A DNA stretch of 64,000 nt, taken from NCBI RefSeq assembly GCF_022921095.1, contig NZ_CP095053.1, positions 4,568,501 to 4,632,500 of the forward strand, read 5' to 3'. This document shows, piece after piece, positions 35,301 through 42,769 of this stretch. The stretch is from Hymenobacter aerilatus. Its GTDB lineage: Bacteria > Bacteroidota > Bacteroidia > Cytophagales > Hymenobacteraceae. The notes under the pieces were generated by a model that saw nothing but the letters and a program-made list of their open reading frames with translations, had not been told where the DNA came from and did no database searches. Numbering within the stretch: position 1 is the stretch's first letter; every line of letters starts with the position of its first letter. A program made the position numbers and the translations under genes.

Positions 35301-37037
35301 AAAGATCGGGAAGAGCGCACTGGCTAACTGGCCCACGGCGTGGGCGCGGTTGAGGCCGGTTTGTTGCTCAAAGGCGGGATTGAGTTCGAGGTAGCGGGCA
35401 TCTACCGCGCGGCCGTGCGCATCGCGGACCAGCTGATTCAACGCAAAGCCTTCGGCCATCGCGTTGAACAGAGTGCGGTACTTGTCTTCGGCTTGCTGGG
35501 CTAGCTCATCTTTGAGCCGAAAGATTTCCTGCTGGGCCAGCTTGCGCTCGGTGATTTCGGCGGTGGTCATCACGAAGCCATCCCGCATCCGGACCAGCGT
35601 TTGATGAAACCAGGCCTCGAACTGCTCGTGGGCGTAATATTGCTCGTGGTCAACCGGAACCCCGGTTTCCACTACTTGCACAAACAGGTCGAACAGCCCC
35701 GTTTCTACAACTCCCGGGTTTTCTTGCAGAAGGCTTTTGCCCGCCATGGGGGGCCCATATCGCTCCAGCCAGACCCGGTTATTTAATATCCACGTAAAAT
35801 CGACAATCTTCCCGCTGGCATCTCGCACGGCCTCAAAGGCTTGCACCACGTAGTGGGAGCTGTCTAGGGTAGCCTGCAGCAACTCTTTCGTTTCGCGAAG
35901 CTCCTGCTCGGCTTGTTTGCGCTGGCTAATGTCGTGGGTGGTGGTCGTCACGCCGTCGCCCAGCTTCACGGTAGACTGGTAAAACCAGCCGTCGAACTGC
36001 TCGTGCACGTAGTGGTGCTCGCGCTGGTCGGGCACACCCGTTTCGAGCACTTGCCGGAAGACGTCGAAAATGCCTTCTTCCACCACGCCGGGGTTTAGCT
36101 GGCGCAGACGCTGACCGATGACGTCGCCGTAGTACTGCTCGGCGGCGGTATTATTCAGCACCCACTTAAAATCCACTACTACCCCCTGCTCGTCGCGCAC
36201 GGCCTCAAACACCTGCACCATATCTAGGGAGCTGTCGATGGTAGCGCGCAGTAATTCGCGGTTTGCGTGCAGCGCCTGTTCGGCCTGCACGCGTTCGGTA
36301 ATGTCTTGCACTAGGCCGCGGAGCTGCACGGCGTTGCCGGCTGCGTCGCAGCGCACTTCGCCGTGCGCTTCGAGGGTACGCCATTCCCCAGTGGGGCGGC
36401 TGATGCGGCGGCGGTAGGTGTAGGGCTGCTTGGTACGCACGGCCTCCTCCAGCACTGGCCGCACTAGGTCCGCATCGTGGGGGTGCGAGCGGGCATCAAT
36501 GAACTCCAGCGTGGGTACGAAGGCCTTCGGTACCTCGCCAAACAGCCGGTACATCCCGTCAGAGAAGTAGAAACTCCCGCTAGCGAGGTCGACATCGTAG
36601 GAGCCGGTATGGGCCACTTCCTCCAGGTCCAGTAGCAGCCGGCTGCTGTGTTGCTGAGCAGCCTCGGCCTGCTTGCGGCCGGTTATGTTTTCCCAAAACA
36701 CCCAGTGTTGCCCGTCCGGGGCGGGAGCGGCCTTCAGGCTAAGCCATAACGCGGTGTGCGGCAGCCAAACTTCGTGGGAGGCTACTGCCTCGGATGCCAG
36801 CATGTGTTGTAGCGCAGCCCCCAGAGCGGGTGGCAACGGAGCGTCCGCTAGGGGCTGGTCTACCACGGCCGCGGGTGGGGTGTCGCACCAGTGCGCCGCC
36901 TGCTGATTGATATACCGAATGAACCCGTCCGCATCGAGCACCAGCACGCCCCAGGGTAGCGCGTTGAGCAGTGCAGTGGCCGCGGCCAGCGCTGCCAACT
37001 GCGAGGAATTGGGCGGAACAGAATGGGGAGGCTCCAT
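32361..37037 (-). CDS. giant multi-PAS/GAF histidine kinase (NarX type)
   Basis: 1558 residues from the ATG at 37037 (MEPPHSVPPNSSQ); a TTG at 37097 is less likely. By eye it contains nine PAS domains (about 20-115, 130-255, 255-380, 380-505, 520-640, 825-935, 940-1065, 1090-1215, 1220-1340) with one GAF domain (about 650-815) after the fifth. PAS 3, 4 and 8 are near-repeats sharing a YxHExFxxWF motif. The end is a HisKA_3 dimerisation domain with the phospho-His in ERGRLAESLHNGIGQILYA and a HATPase domain (ELAQNIVKHAHG, EDNGPGFG, GLGLRSIRDRV). No membrane segment is seen, so it is a cytoplasmic sensor. It overlaps its LuxR-type regulator by four bases. Confidence 0.92.
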   Translation of the reverse strand: MEPPHSVPPNSSQLAALAAATALLNALPWGVLVLDADGFIRYINQQAAHWCDTPPAAVVDQPLADAPLPPALGAALQHMLASEAVASHEVWLPHTALWLSLKAAPAPDGQHWVFWENITGRKQAEAAQQHSSRLLLDLEEVAHTGSYDVDLASGSFYFSDGMYRLFGEVPKAFVPTLEFIDARSHPHDADLVRPVLEEAVRTKQPYTYRRRISRPTGEWRTLEAHGEVRCDAAGNAVQLRGLVQDITERVQAEQALHANRELLRATIDSSLDMVQVFEAVRDEQGVVVDFKWVLNNTAAEQYYGDVIGQRLRQLNPGVVEEGIFDVFRQVLETGVPDQREHHYVHEQFDGWFYQSTVKLGDGVTTTTHDISQRKQAEQELRETKELLQATLDSSHYVVQAFEAVRDASGKIVDFTWILNNRVWLERYGPPMAGKSLLQENPGVVETGLFDLFVQVVETGVPVDHEQYYAHEQFEAWFHQTLVRMRDGFVMTTAEITERKLAQQEIFRLKDELAQQAEDKYRTLFNAMAEGFALNQLVRDAHGRAVDARYLELNPAFEQQTGLNRAHAVGQLASALFPIFYADWLVVAERVLQAKQPERFEHYVADTDRWYVFYMTPVSGADLFGVFYDDITQRKKEEQTRRASEAQQAYLLQLTDALRPLADAREIQRTATRVLGEYFGLGRAMYAEITLDGETVVVTDNYLSGRFPAFTGSFPLSAYGPIIERARHGEPLIVEDVAAEAELTEEEKFNYQVIGSTAFVTHPLLKGGRWVANLVVHQGEPRRWTPDEIALLRETAERTWAAVERARAEEARRLSEERLQALVTNLPGAAVFIVGADLRYQLAEGEALYAAGFNPASLLGRTLYEAMPPTLATEHERHYRLALAGQSFSLENEAHGHTYISRGVPLFDAAGHVGSVLVVSYDITERKRVEEALRISEEQFRTFVNLVPDLLWRSTTASDTTWYNQQWYEYTGQTLEDAADYGWTDVIHPDDRAASARRYQTAVTNGQFLRQEHRIRSVQGEYRWFQVQVRPVRNEHGEIITWFGAATDIHARKLAEMHQRQTEERYRKQLEQQVLERTQQLQESRDLLQSVLDNSLISMSVLQAVRNEAGQVQDFRLALVNKELERETGRTDLVGKLYAAEYPGIRQVGLFDLMLRALASDAPQGMEYFYDHEGFSRWFTCQFVKMGDGLVATNLDITERKTAEQERLKNLRLLEQAETVAGLGSWDYDLVTNTMRWSDGMYHLLGLQLGMPVGPDVYLQFVAKEDRARAEQLVHNLTTGSSGFEETLRLRVKGQVKTVRTKAVVLRNEAGQPTRVLGVDLDISELQRLEADNLRLRLTQQQALFEAVQEAQEAERGRLAESLHNGIGQILYATKLRFDRLPTPPPDTTPELAAVRREADQLLVEAIRQTRALSHELVPLALEDFGLTAALHDICQKMSAPRLHMHCHIVLDSDTAPLPPALQMALYRMAQELAQNIVKHAHGATQASLELETMPGWVLLRAEDNGPGFGATLAGSSGLGLRSIRDRVALLRGQLQTGSAPTGGAYVRIRIPYPDFLSS

Positions 37038-37132
37038 GCAACGCGAACGGGTGAAAAAGGCCCCGTAAGCCAAGTGTACGAAGATTTTTCTTGCCAAGGC
37101 TATGCCCTCAGCAGCAAGCAGAACCGTAGTAA

Positions 37133-37171
37133 AGGGCTAGGGCTAGGGCTAGGGCTAGGGTAAGGGCTAGG
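37133..37171. repeat. short tandem repeat, GGGCTA hexamer
   Basis: About four and a half exact copies of GGGCTA followed by a variant (GGGTAA) and one more copy, in the gap between the PAS kinase and the STAS-like gene. Such an array can change length by slippage; it lies upstream of the kinase, within about 100 bases of its start. Confidence 0.8.
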
Positions 37172-37508
37172 CCAAGGCGTCGTCTAGGGTAGGCACTATA
37201 TACAATTGGTTTTCTACGCCCGCCAAGATTTGTCGTAGGGTATACTCGACAGTAGCTGGCACCTGGCAGAGCACCAAGCGGGCGTGGCGCCGACGCAGGC
37301 GCTGCTGGCAGGCCCATAGCAGCCAGACGGCTGTGCTAGATAAGGTAGTAAGCAGACGGCAATCGACCCACACAGCAGATTTGCCGCTGCGGCAGGCCTG
37401 GGCCAGATGGGCAGCCAGCGTGGTTTCGGCGGTGGCAGTGGTAGGGGCCAGGGCCAGTAGGCAGCCGGTTGGAAATAGTTCGTAGCAGATAACTAGCACG
37501 GCAGACAT
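37167..37508 (-). CDS. STAS-like domain protein
   Basis: 113 residues from the ATG at 37508 (MSAVLVICYELFP). The segment SAVWVDCRLLTTLSSTAVWLLWACQQRLRRRHARLVLCQVP has the strand-helix-strand order of a STAS (anti-sigma factor antagonist) domain, with the usual serine-containing loop (LTTLSSTAV) where phosphorylation occurs in SpoIIAA-type proteins. No anti-sigma factor kinase or phosphatase gene is adjacent. It precedes the giant PAS kinase on the same strand with about 130 bases between them, so they may share a transcript. Regulatory role is inferred. Confidence 0.6.
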   Translation of the reverse strand: MSAVLVICYELFPTGCLLALAPTTATAETTLAAHLAQACRSGKSAVWVDCRLLTTLSSTAVWLLWACQQRLRRRHARLVLCQVPATVEYTLRQILAGVENQLYIVPTLDDALA

Positions 37509-37606
37509 GTAAGGACATAGCGAATGATACCTCAAAGTTCCGCGCCGATAACTGCTTTATGGCCCGCATTTTCCCGTAAACCATCCAGAGAAAATACGGA
37601 ATTAGC

Positions 37607-37638
37607 CTACGCCACCGCCAGGGTAGGCGGTGGCGTAG
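37607..37638 (-). terminator. hairpin downstream of the receiver/reductase gene
   Basis: CTACGCCACCGCC and GGCGGTGGCGTAG form a perfect 13-bp stem about 75 bases past the stop at 37714. No strong T-run follows on the minus strand, so it may be a terminator or a 3'-end stabiliser. Confidence 0.5.
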
Positions 37639-37713
37639 CAGCTGCCTGTGTTCATCAGAACTGCCTGCCTCGAAAACAGCACACGGGTATTGGTTTGCTA
37701 CCCGTTGTCGGTG

Positions 37714-39378
37714 CTACTCATCCAGGTACTGGTGCACAAACTTGATGGCCATCGAGCCCTCGCCTACCGCCGAAGCCACGCGGGCCATAGCGCCGGTGCG
37801 GGCGTCGCCGGCCGCAAACACACCGGGCACGCAAGTTTCGAGGAGGTAGGGCTCCCGGTTATGCTTCCAGGCCTGGGGGTAGCGCGGGTCGGCCACCAGG
37901 TCGCGGCCGGTGAGCAGGAAGCCTTTGGGGTCGCAAATCACGCTGGCCTGCACCCACTCGGTGCTGGGTTTGGTACCGATGAAGATGAACAAGGCCTGGG
38001 CCTCACGCGCCTCTACCTGCCCATTGTTGTTGATGACGACTTCCTCCAAGTGCCCATCGCCGCGCACCTCCTGCACCTGCGTGTAGGGCATGATGGTGAT
38101 GTTGGGGGTGTTGCCGATCTGCTCAATTAAATAAGCCGACATACTGGCCGCTAGCGACTCACCCCGAATCAGGATGTAGACGTGGCGGGCGTAGGTGGCC
38201 AGGTACATAGCGGCCTGCCCCGCCGAGTTGCCGCCGCCCACAATGTACACGTCGCGCTGCTCGCAGGAGCGGGCCTCGGTGCGGGCGGCGCCGTAGTAAA
38301 TGCCGGCCCCGTTGAGGCGGTCCATGCCGGGCACTTGCAGCTGGCGGTAGCTCACACCGGTGGTCAGCACCACAGCGCGCGTGCGGATTTCGCTGCCATC
38401 GGTCAGGGTCAGCACTTTGTAGTAGCCGTCCTGAATGCACATTTCCTGTACTTCCTGTGGGGCCAGCAGCTCGGCACCCAGGCGGGTAGCCTGCATCCAG
38501 GCGCGGTGGGTCAGTTCGGCGCCGCTCAGGCCGGTGGGGAACCCTAGGTAGTTCTCGATGCGGGAGCTGGTGCCGGCCTGGCCGCCGGGCGCCTGGCGCT
38601 CAATCACCAGCGTTTTCAGCCCTTCCGAAGCGCCGTATACGGCGGCGGCCAGCCCAGCCGGACCGGCGCCTACCACTACCACATCGTACAGCTCCTGCGC
38701 AGCCTTGGATGCTAAGCCAATTTTGGTGGCAATAGCCGCCCGCTCGGGCCGGGCCATAGCGGTACCGTCCTCAAACACTACCACCGGCAACTCGGCAGCA
38801 GTGTACTCGGTGCCGGCTAGCAGAGCCTCTGCTTCGGGGTTGTTTTCGTAATCGAGCCACTGAAACGGTACCATGTAGCCGGCCAGAAAGTCCTTCAGCT
38901 CGTGCGAGAGCGGCGACCATTGGAACCCAATCAGCCGCAGCCCCTCGAAACGGGGACGGTAAGTGGCTTGCCAAGCAGCCAGCAAGTCGCGCAGGCTAGG
39001 GTAGAGCAGCTCCTCCGGCGGGTCCCAGGGCTTGAGCAGGTAGTAGTCGAGATGGGCGTTGTTGATGGCCCGGATGGCCGCCGTGGTATCGGCGTAGGCC
39101 GTAAGCAGCACGCGTTTGGTGCTCGGAAACAGCGCCCGCGCTTGCTCTAGCAACTCTACCCCCTCCAGGCCCGGCATGCGCTGGTCGGCCAGAATGAGGG
39201 CCAGCGGCTCCTGGCGCTGGTGCAGCTCCCGAATGATTTCCAAAGCCTCGTCGCCCGATGAGGCGCGCAGAATGCGGTAGTCGCGCCGGAACTCCCGGCG
39301 CAGGTCACGGTCGACGGCGCTCAGCACCTGTGGGTCGTCGTCCACGGCCAAAATAATTGGTTTCTTATCGGTAGCCAT
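37714..39378 (-). CDS. response-regulator receiver fused to thioredoxin-reductase-like flavoprotein
   Basis: 554 residues from the ATG at 39378 (MATDKKPIILAVDDD). Residues 1-125 form a receiver with D65 as phospho-acceptor (LILADQRMPG). Residues about 145-225 look like a glutaredoxin/thioredoxin-like fold in which the CxxC position reads WSPLSHELKDFL, so it cannot be redox-active in the usual way. Residues 230-554 form a two-dinucleotide-fold reductase: FAD loop GAGPAG at 237-242, PGGQAG, NAD(P) loop GGGNSAGQ and a final FAD motif GVFAAGDAR. There is no CxxC, only a single Cys before the NAD(P) loop (EARSCEQRD). The architecture is a known fusion; its biological role is unknown. The kinase encoded just upstream is its likely partner. 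Confidence 0.9.
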   Translation of the reverse strand: MATDKKPIILAVDDDPQVLSAVDRDLRREFRRDYRILRASSGDEALEIIRELHQRQEPLALILADQRMPGLEGVELLEQARALFPSTKRVLLTAYADTTAAIRAINNAHLDYYLLKPWDPPEELLYPSLRDLLAAWQATYRPRFEGLRLIGFQWSPLSHELKDFLAGYMVPFQWLDYENNPEAEALLAGTEYTAAELPVVVFEDGTAMARPERAAIATKIGLASKAAQELYDVVVVGAGPAGLAAAVYGASEGLKTLVIERQAPGGQAGTSSRIENYLGFPTGLSGAELTHRAWMQATRLGAELLAPQEVQEMCIQDGYYKVLTLTDGSEIRTRAVVLTTGVSYRQLQVPGMDRLNGAGIYYGAARTEARSCEQRDVYIVGGGNSAGQAAMYLATYARHVYILIRGESLAASMSAYLIEQIGNTPNITIMPYTQVQEVRGDGHLEEVVINNNGQVEAREAQALFIFIGTKPSTEWVQASVICDPKGFLLTGRDLVADPRYPQAWKHNREPYLLETCVPGVFAAGDARTGAMARVASAVGEGSMAIKFVHQYLDE

Positions 39379-39551
39379 CAGGATAGAATAGGAGAGGTTG
39401 TGGAGCAGGGGTGCGTTGCAGGCGCCCGGTGAGGTAGGGCAGTTTGAGTATGGCGTGTTATGCTCACTCAGTGGAAGGTGGCGATACACTTCCCAGAAGG
39501 AAAACTACTAAACGAACCCGAATACGCAATAATGGGCGCGCGGCCACGCCC

Positions 39552-40943
39552 TTACACTGGCAGCCAAGCGCAGAACTCCGTGTGGCCGGGCGTGGAAGTG
39601 ACTTCCAGCTTGCCGTTGTGGTTGGCGATGATGCGCTGGGCAATGTCGAGGCCCAAACCGGAACCCGCGCCGGCCTGCTTGGTGGAGAAGAAGGGCTCGA
39701 AGATGCGCGGGAGCACGTCGGCCGGAATACCAGGGCCGTTGTCAATGACGCACACCTGCACGAACCCGTTTTCCAGCCGCGTGCGTAGCGTGATTTCGCC
39801 GCCTTTGTCGGGTAGGGCGTCGATGGCGTTGTCGAGTAGATTGGTCCAGACCTGGTTGAGGCTGCTGGCCTGCCCGTGCACCCGAGGCAGATCGGAGGCA
39901 AACTCGCGCACTACCGTAATATTCTTGTGGCGCAGGGGGTAGCTGAGAATATTGAGCGTACTGCGCAGGCCAGCCGTCACATCAACCGGGGCGTAGTCGG
40001 TGCCGCGGTCCATGTGGGAGTAGGTTTTCACGTCCGTTACCAGCTGCGTGATGCGGCTGCCCGCCTCCTGAATGTCGCGCAGCAAGCGCTGAGTAGTAAG
40101 GTGTCCCGCCAGCCAGGCAAAGGCCGCCGGGCGCGCCGCCTGGGGTAGCTGCTCGGCCATGGCCGTTAGCTCGGGTACGGCCAGCTCGGCTTCTAGTAAG
40201 CTAGCTGCCAAGGCGTACCCATCGGGTACACCCTGCTCCTCCAGCCAGTCCACCAGCTCATCCTCGCGGTCGGCGCAGTCCAGCGCCGACATAGGTATAG
40301 CGTTGTCAATGGGCGTGGCCGTAGCCAGGGCCGTCAATTGAATGAGGGCAGCCGGGTCGAGGCAATGCTCGCCCAGGGCCCGCAGCAGGGTAGGGGTAGC
40401 GGCTGTTTGCTCGCTGAGGTTAGCCACGGCGCGGGCAATGGCGGCGGCTGGGTTGTTCAGCTCGTGCGCTAGTCCAGCCGATAGCTTGCCTAAGGCGCGC
40501 AGTTTATCGTCGCGCTCCTGGGAGCGGGCTTCATCGCGCGCCCGGTCGCTCATCATGCCCACTAGGCGCTGCACCAGCTCGGGACTCACACTTTCCAGTG
40601 CGGCAAACTGGTCGCGGTGTAGGCGGTAGATGGTGGTATCGCCCAGGGTCACGCCGTAGCCTTTGCCGGCTTGCAGGCGCGAGTAGGGTAGGAGCCCGGT
40701 TATCTGCCCCACCGTAGCCCGGAATTTAGGCTCGCGCTGCCCATTCTGCACCGAAAAATACTGGACGCCACCGTGCAGCACGGCCAGCATGTAGTCGATG
40801 GGCTCGCCGGGCGTCATTGTTTCGGTACCACCCGGGTATTCTTGAATTTCGCCGTGGGCGTGCAGCCAGTCGAGCACGTCGGCAGGCAAATCGGCGAAGG
40901 CCGTAACAACCGTAAGGTCGGTGGTAGGCGAAGCAACAGACAT
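39552..40943 (-). CDS. histidine kinase with cyclic-nucleotide-binding-like sensor domain
   Basis: 463 residues from the ATG at 40943 (MSVASPTTDLTVV). Residues 1-125 resemble a cNMP-binding beta-barrel (EIQEYPGGTETMTPGEPIDYMLAVLHGGVQ; GLLPYSRLQAGKGYGVTLGDTTIYRL). The H-box gives the phospho-His at H160 (GKLSAGLAHELNNPAAA), followed by a long Leu/Ala-rich insert of about 130 residues before the second helix of the dimerisation domain. The HATPase domain shows NQVWTNLLDNAIDAL, VIDNGPGIP and GSGLGLDIAQRI. No membrane segment is present. The downstream receiver/flavoprotein gene on the same strand (173 bases away) is the likely partner. Confidence 0.88.
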   Translation of the reverse strand: MSVASPTTDLTVVTAFADLPADVLDWLHAHGEIQEYPGGTETMTPGEPIDYMLAVLHGGVQYFSVQNGQREPKFRATVGQITGLLPYSRLQAGKGYGVTLGDTTIYRLHRDQFAALESVSPELVQRLVGMMSDRARDEARSQERDDKLRALGKLSAGLAHELNNPAAAIARAVANLSEQTAATPTLLRALGEHCLDPAALIQLTALATATPIDNAIPMSALDCADREDELVDWLEEQGVPDGYALAASLLEAELAVPELTAMAEQLPQAARPAAFAWLAGHLTTQRLLRDIQEAGSRITQLVTDVKTYSHMDRGTDYAPVDVTAGLRSTLNILSYPLRHKNITVVREFASDLPRVHGQASSLNQVWTNLLDNAIDALPDKGGEITLRTRLENGFVQVCVIDNGPGIPADVLPRIFEPFFSTKQAGAGSGLGLDIAQRIIANHNGKLEVTSTPGHTEFCAWLPV

Positions 40944-41031
40944 AAGACGGCAAATAGACAACCCAGGTACCACCCAGTTTGGGCAGCATTCACCAGCTAC
41001 AACCAGTGCCGACGGGGTAGGGTTTTGGTTT

Positions 41032-41064
41032 GCTAAAAAGCCGTTTCTTGCCAAACTTTTTAGC
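41032..41064. promoter_or_regulatory. inverted repeat in the radA / kinase divergent promoter region
   Basis: GCTAAAAAG (41032-41040) and CTTTTTAGC (41056-41064) form a perfect 9-bp inverted repeat in the middle of the 160-base gap between divergent genes. It may be an operator shared by both directions. Confidence 0.4.
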
Positions 41065-41102
41065 GGCTCCTACCAGTTATAGTAGTTCACATTCAGTAGT
41101 CA

Positions 41103-42491
41103 ATGGCCAAGATCAAAACCCTTTATTTCTGCCAGAATTGCGGGGCGCAATCCGTGAAATGGATTGGCCGCTGCCCCAGCTGCGGCGAGTGGAATACCTA
41201 CGTGGAGGAAGTGGTGCAGAAGGAAGACACCCAGGCGGCCGGCTCCTGGAAGCCGCCTACCTCGGCCCCTACCCTTAGCAAAGTGGCCAAGCCCCGGCCC
41301 GTAAGCGAAATTCATTACGAAGAGGAAGCCCGCATCGCCACCCAGGATGGCGAGCTGAACCGCGTGCTGGGCGGCGGCATTGTGCCTGGCTCGTTGGTGC
41401 TCATTGGCGGCGAGCCAGGCATCGGCAAAAGCACGCTGATGTTGCAGATTGCCATGTCGTTGCGGCGGCTGAAGGTGCTCTATGTGTCGGGCGAGGAAAG
41501 CGAGCAGCAGATCAAGATGCGCGCCGAGCGTCTGGGCGACCAGCACCCCGGCTGCTACATCCTCACGGAGACGAACACCCAGAACATCTTCAAGCAGATC
41601 GATCAGCTCCAGCCCAACATCCTCATCATCGACTCCATCCAGACCCTGCACTCGGGGCTGGTAGAATCGGGGGCGGGCTCGGTGAGCCAGGTGCGCGAGT
41701 GTACCGCCGAACTGCTGAAGTACGCCAAGGAAACCGGCGTGCCAGTGCTGCTCATCGGCCACATCACCAAAGACGGCAGCATTGCCGGCCCCAAAATCCT
41801 GGAGCATATGGTGGATACGGTGCTGCAGTTTGAGGGCGACCGGCACCTGAGCTACCGCATCTTGCGCACCACCAAAAACCGTTTTGGCTCTACCTCTGAG
41901 CTGGGCATCTACGAGATGCAGGGCGCCGGACTGCGACAAGTGAGCAATCCTTCGGAAATCCTGCTTTCCCAGCGCCACGGCGACGAGCTGAGCGGCATGG
42001 CCATTGGGGCTACCCTGGAGGGCAACCGCCCGCTGCTAGTAGAGGTGCAAGCCCTCGTGACGCCCGCCACCTACGGCACGCCCCAGCGCTCGGCCACGGG
42101 CTTCGACAGCAAGCGCCTGCAAATGTTGCTGGCTGTGCTGGAGAAGCGTTCGGGCTTGCGCCTGGGTCAGCACGACGTGTTCCTGAACATTGCCGGTGGC
42201 CTGCGTCTCGACGACCCCGCTCTAGACCTAGCTGTATGCGCCGCCGTAGTCAGTTCCCTCAATGATATTCCGATTCGGGGGGAGGTGTGCCTAGCTGCCG
42301 AGGTAGGGCTGAGCGGCGAAATCCGGGCCGTGAGTCGGCTCGACCAGCGCCTGGGCGAGGCCGAGAAGCTGGGATTTGCCGAAATGTACATTTCCCAGTT
42401 TAACGCCCGCGGGCTGGATCTGGCCCGCTACGGCATTCGGGTGCAGCCTGCCGGCCGCCTCGATGAGGTACTGAGCGGCCTGTTTGGTTAA
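41103..42491 (+). CDS. radA: DNA repair protein RadA
   Basis: 462 residues. RadA is a RecA-like ATPase that promotes branch migration of recombination intermediates. The N-terminal zinc finger is complete (C10, C13, C24, C27). Walker A is GGEPGIGKST at 102-111, the family-specific KNRFG motif is near 258-262, and the C-terminal Lon-like domain (LNIAGGLRLDDPALDLAVCAAVVSS) lacks an active serine-lysine pair as expected. Length is normal. It is monocistronic, divergent from the cNMP-type kinase and followed by a terminator. Confidence 0.96.
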   Translation: MAKIKTLYFCQNCGAQSVKWIGRCPSCGEWNTYVEEVVQKEDTQAAGSWKPPTSAPTLSKVAKPRPVSEIHYEEEARIATQDGELNRVLGGGIVPGSLVLIGGEPGIGKSTLMLQIAMSLRRLKVLYVSGEESEQQIKMRAERLGDQHPGCYILTETNTQNIFKQIDQLQPNILIIDSIQTLHSGLVESGAGSVSQVRECTAELLKYAKETGVPVLLIGHITKDGSIAGPKILEHMVDTVLQFEGDRHLSYRILRTTKNRFGSTSELGIYEMQGAGLRQVSNPSEILLSQRHGDELSGMAIGATLEGNRPLLVEVQALVTPATYGTPQRSATGFDSKRLQMLLAVLEKRSGLRLGQHDVFLNIAGGLRLDDPALDLAVCAAVVSSLNDIPIRGEVCLAAEVGLSGEIRAVSRLDQRLGEAEKLGFAEMYISQFNARGLDLARYGIRVQPAGRLDEVLSGLFG

Positions 42492-42516
42492 GCGAAATTG
42501 CGTGCTATTTCCCAAA

Positions 42517-42548
42517 GTAATGCCACGGCGTAGCAGCCGTGGCATTAC
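42517..42548 (+). terminator. terminator after radA
   Basis: GTAATGCCACGGC and GCCGTGGCATTAC form a perfect 13-bp stem with a six-base loop, 25 bases past the stop. The following tract (TATTGTTG) is moderately T-rich. Confidence 0.8.
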
Positions 42549-42769
42549 TATTGTTGACAAGTGACAACTGCGTTGCCACCAAAACGTATCGATGGTGCTG
42601 GAGTTACGAAAAAAGACTTCACTTGGATTGAATATCCTATATAGAAGTCTAGTATCTTCGGTTCTATAATTGTCTTTTACCGTGAATGTAGCCGTTTAAG
42701 TGGTATAATTCATGATTAATTAGGACAAAAAACTGATTAATTCCGCCCTTTGCCAGACTTCTCCGCTCG

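Noticed and set aside
37133..37171. GGGCTA array as a telomere or CRISPR-like repeat
   Set aside because: Too short, no spacers and no terminal context; it is a simple hexamer repeat.
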